From Vibrio gazogenes (lineage in GTDB: Bacteria; Pseudomonadota; Gammaproteobacteria; Enterobacterales; Vibrionaceae), in the NCBI RefSeq assembly GCF_023920225.1, contig NZ_CP092588.1, positions 372,001 to 436,000 on the forward strand: a stretch of 64,000 nucleotides of DNA, read 5' to 3'. Shown in pieces: positions 63,491 through 64,000 of the stretch (position 1 is its first letter; each line of letters starts with the position of its first letter). The notes under the pieces are model-generated. The model was not told where the DNA came from. It made no database searches and worked only from the letters and a program-made list of their open reading frames with translations. A program made the position numbers and the translations under genes.

Positions 63491-64000
63491 GCTCGCTTGT
63501 TCTCAAAAAATAAATGAAGATGGGTCATACCCAACTGCCGCCATTCTAACGATAAAATGCTAATAATTTAAGGGCAAGGGAATTGATTCTAAATTGTTGC
63601 GCCATATGCGTTCTTATGAATAACGGTGTGCTAGGATCAGATGCGAGTTAAATCAGGGAAAACAACGTATTCAGCAGTATAGAAATGAGTATTTCTAGTA
63701 TTTAGATGCTGTTTTTTTGTTGAAGTATTAGAAAATCTGCTTTTTATTGCAAGTGTTGGGTGAACTCAATGGATAAAAAGTAACCTTTATTTTATCGCTG
63801 CCTTCTGGCAAGTCTGTGCGTTCTGGTGCTCAATCGATCGATTCAACTGGTACATCGCTCGGGACAGATTAATTGCAAAATAGATAGTTATACTGTTAAT
63901 ATCACCTAAAATAAAATTAGAGCACTAAACAATTACAGCTTTTTTTTACTGATTTTTGCTAATTTTTCGCTTTTGAAAGACATAGAGAACTAACGATTAA
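63491..64000. other. 510-bp right-hand end without recognisable gene
   Basis: AT-rich sequence with no open frame of plausible length and no clear terminator or repeat. It presumably holds the promoter of the glutaredoxin-like gene and of a gene beyond the window. Confidence 0.5.

Overview
The window most resembles a chromosome segment of a Vibrio species (Gammaproteobacteria). The best pointers are a cqsA/cqsS pair (the CAI-1 quorum-sensing synthase and its receptor kinase), a HigB-2/HigA-2 toxin-antitoxin pair very like the Vibrio cholerae one, a QmcA/NfeD pair and a truncated type VI VgrG. The species cannot be fixed from this sequence alone. No rRNA, tRNA, CRISPR array or complete insertion sequence was seen.

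Layout. 1-251: start of a secreted expansin-like protein, cut by the window edge. 574-6577: arginine succinyltransferase (AST) operon with a two-subunit AruF/AruG first enzyme, then astD, astB and astE. 6600-10834: signalling genes (7TM diguanylate cyclase; FIST sensor plus histidine kinase). 11268-16045: qmcA-nfeD, a DUF294/CBS protein with a DnaQ-like exonuclease, and a YgjV-like membrane protein. 16273-20492: RND efflux adaptor and pump. 20926-24227: cqsA and cqsS, convergent. 24947-25864: vgrG remnant and a GNAT acetyltransferase. 26032-30565: a GH3 glucosidase and a secreted GH16-CBM6 glucanase, divergent across a 1 kb AT-rich gap.

30816-45096 is a large purine-ureide (allantoin) catabolic cluster: PuuE/HpxB-type allantoinase, GntR regulator, NCS1 permease, polar-amino-acid-type ABC transporter, RpiR regulator, SBF-type transporter, amidase, HpxW-like oxamate amidohydrolase, HpxJ-like ureidoglycine aminotransferase and HpxK-like allantoate amidohydrolase. 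Its control regions are unusually readable. There are sigma-54 promoters before the permease and the ABC operon, NtrC-type dyads upstream of both, and TGTATACA palindromes at the GntR, permease and RpiR promoters. This suggests allantoin is taken up and broken down to release nitrogen under nitrogen limitation, with ureide-specific repression on top.

45202-49791 is an accessory stretch: DUF3307/SatD with three tandem operators, a NYN-domain nuclease gene preceded by a terminator-like leader hairpin, an atypical protein-kinase-like gene, and higBA flanked by integron-cassette-like sequence. 49856-54219 is an agmatine-to-putrescine operon (LysR, aguB, permease, aguA). 54352-61423 is a co-directional glucuronide operon that combines a UidA-type beta-glucuronidase and a UidC-like porin with a lactose/cellobiose-type PTS and a PRD regulator, an unusual pairing. 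The window ends with an iron-type alcohol dehydrogenase and a glutaredoxin-like protein.
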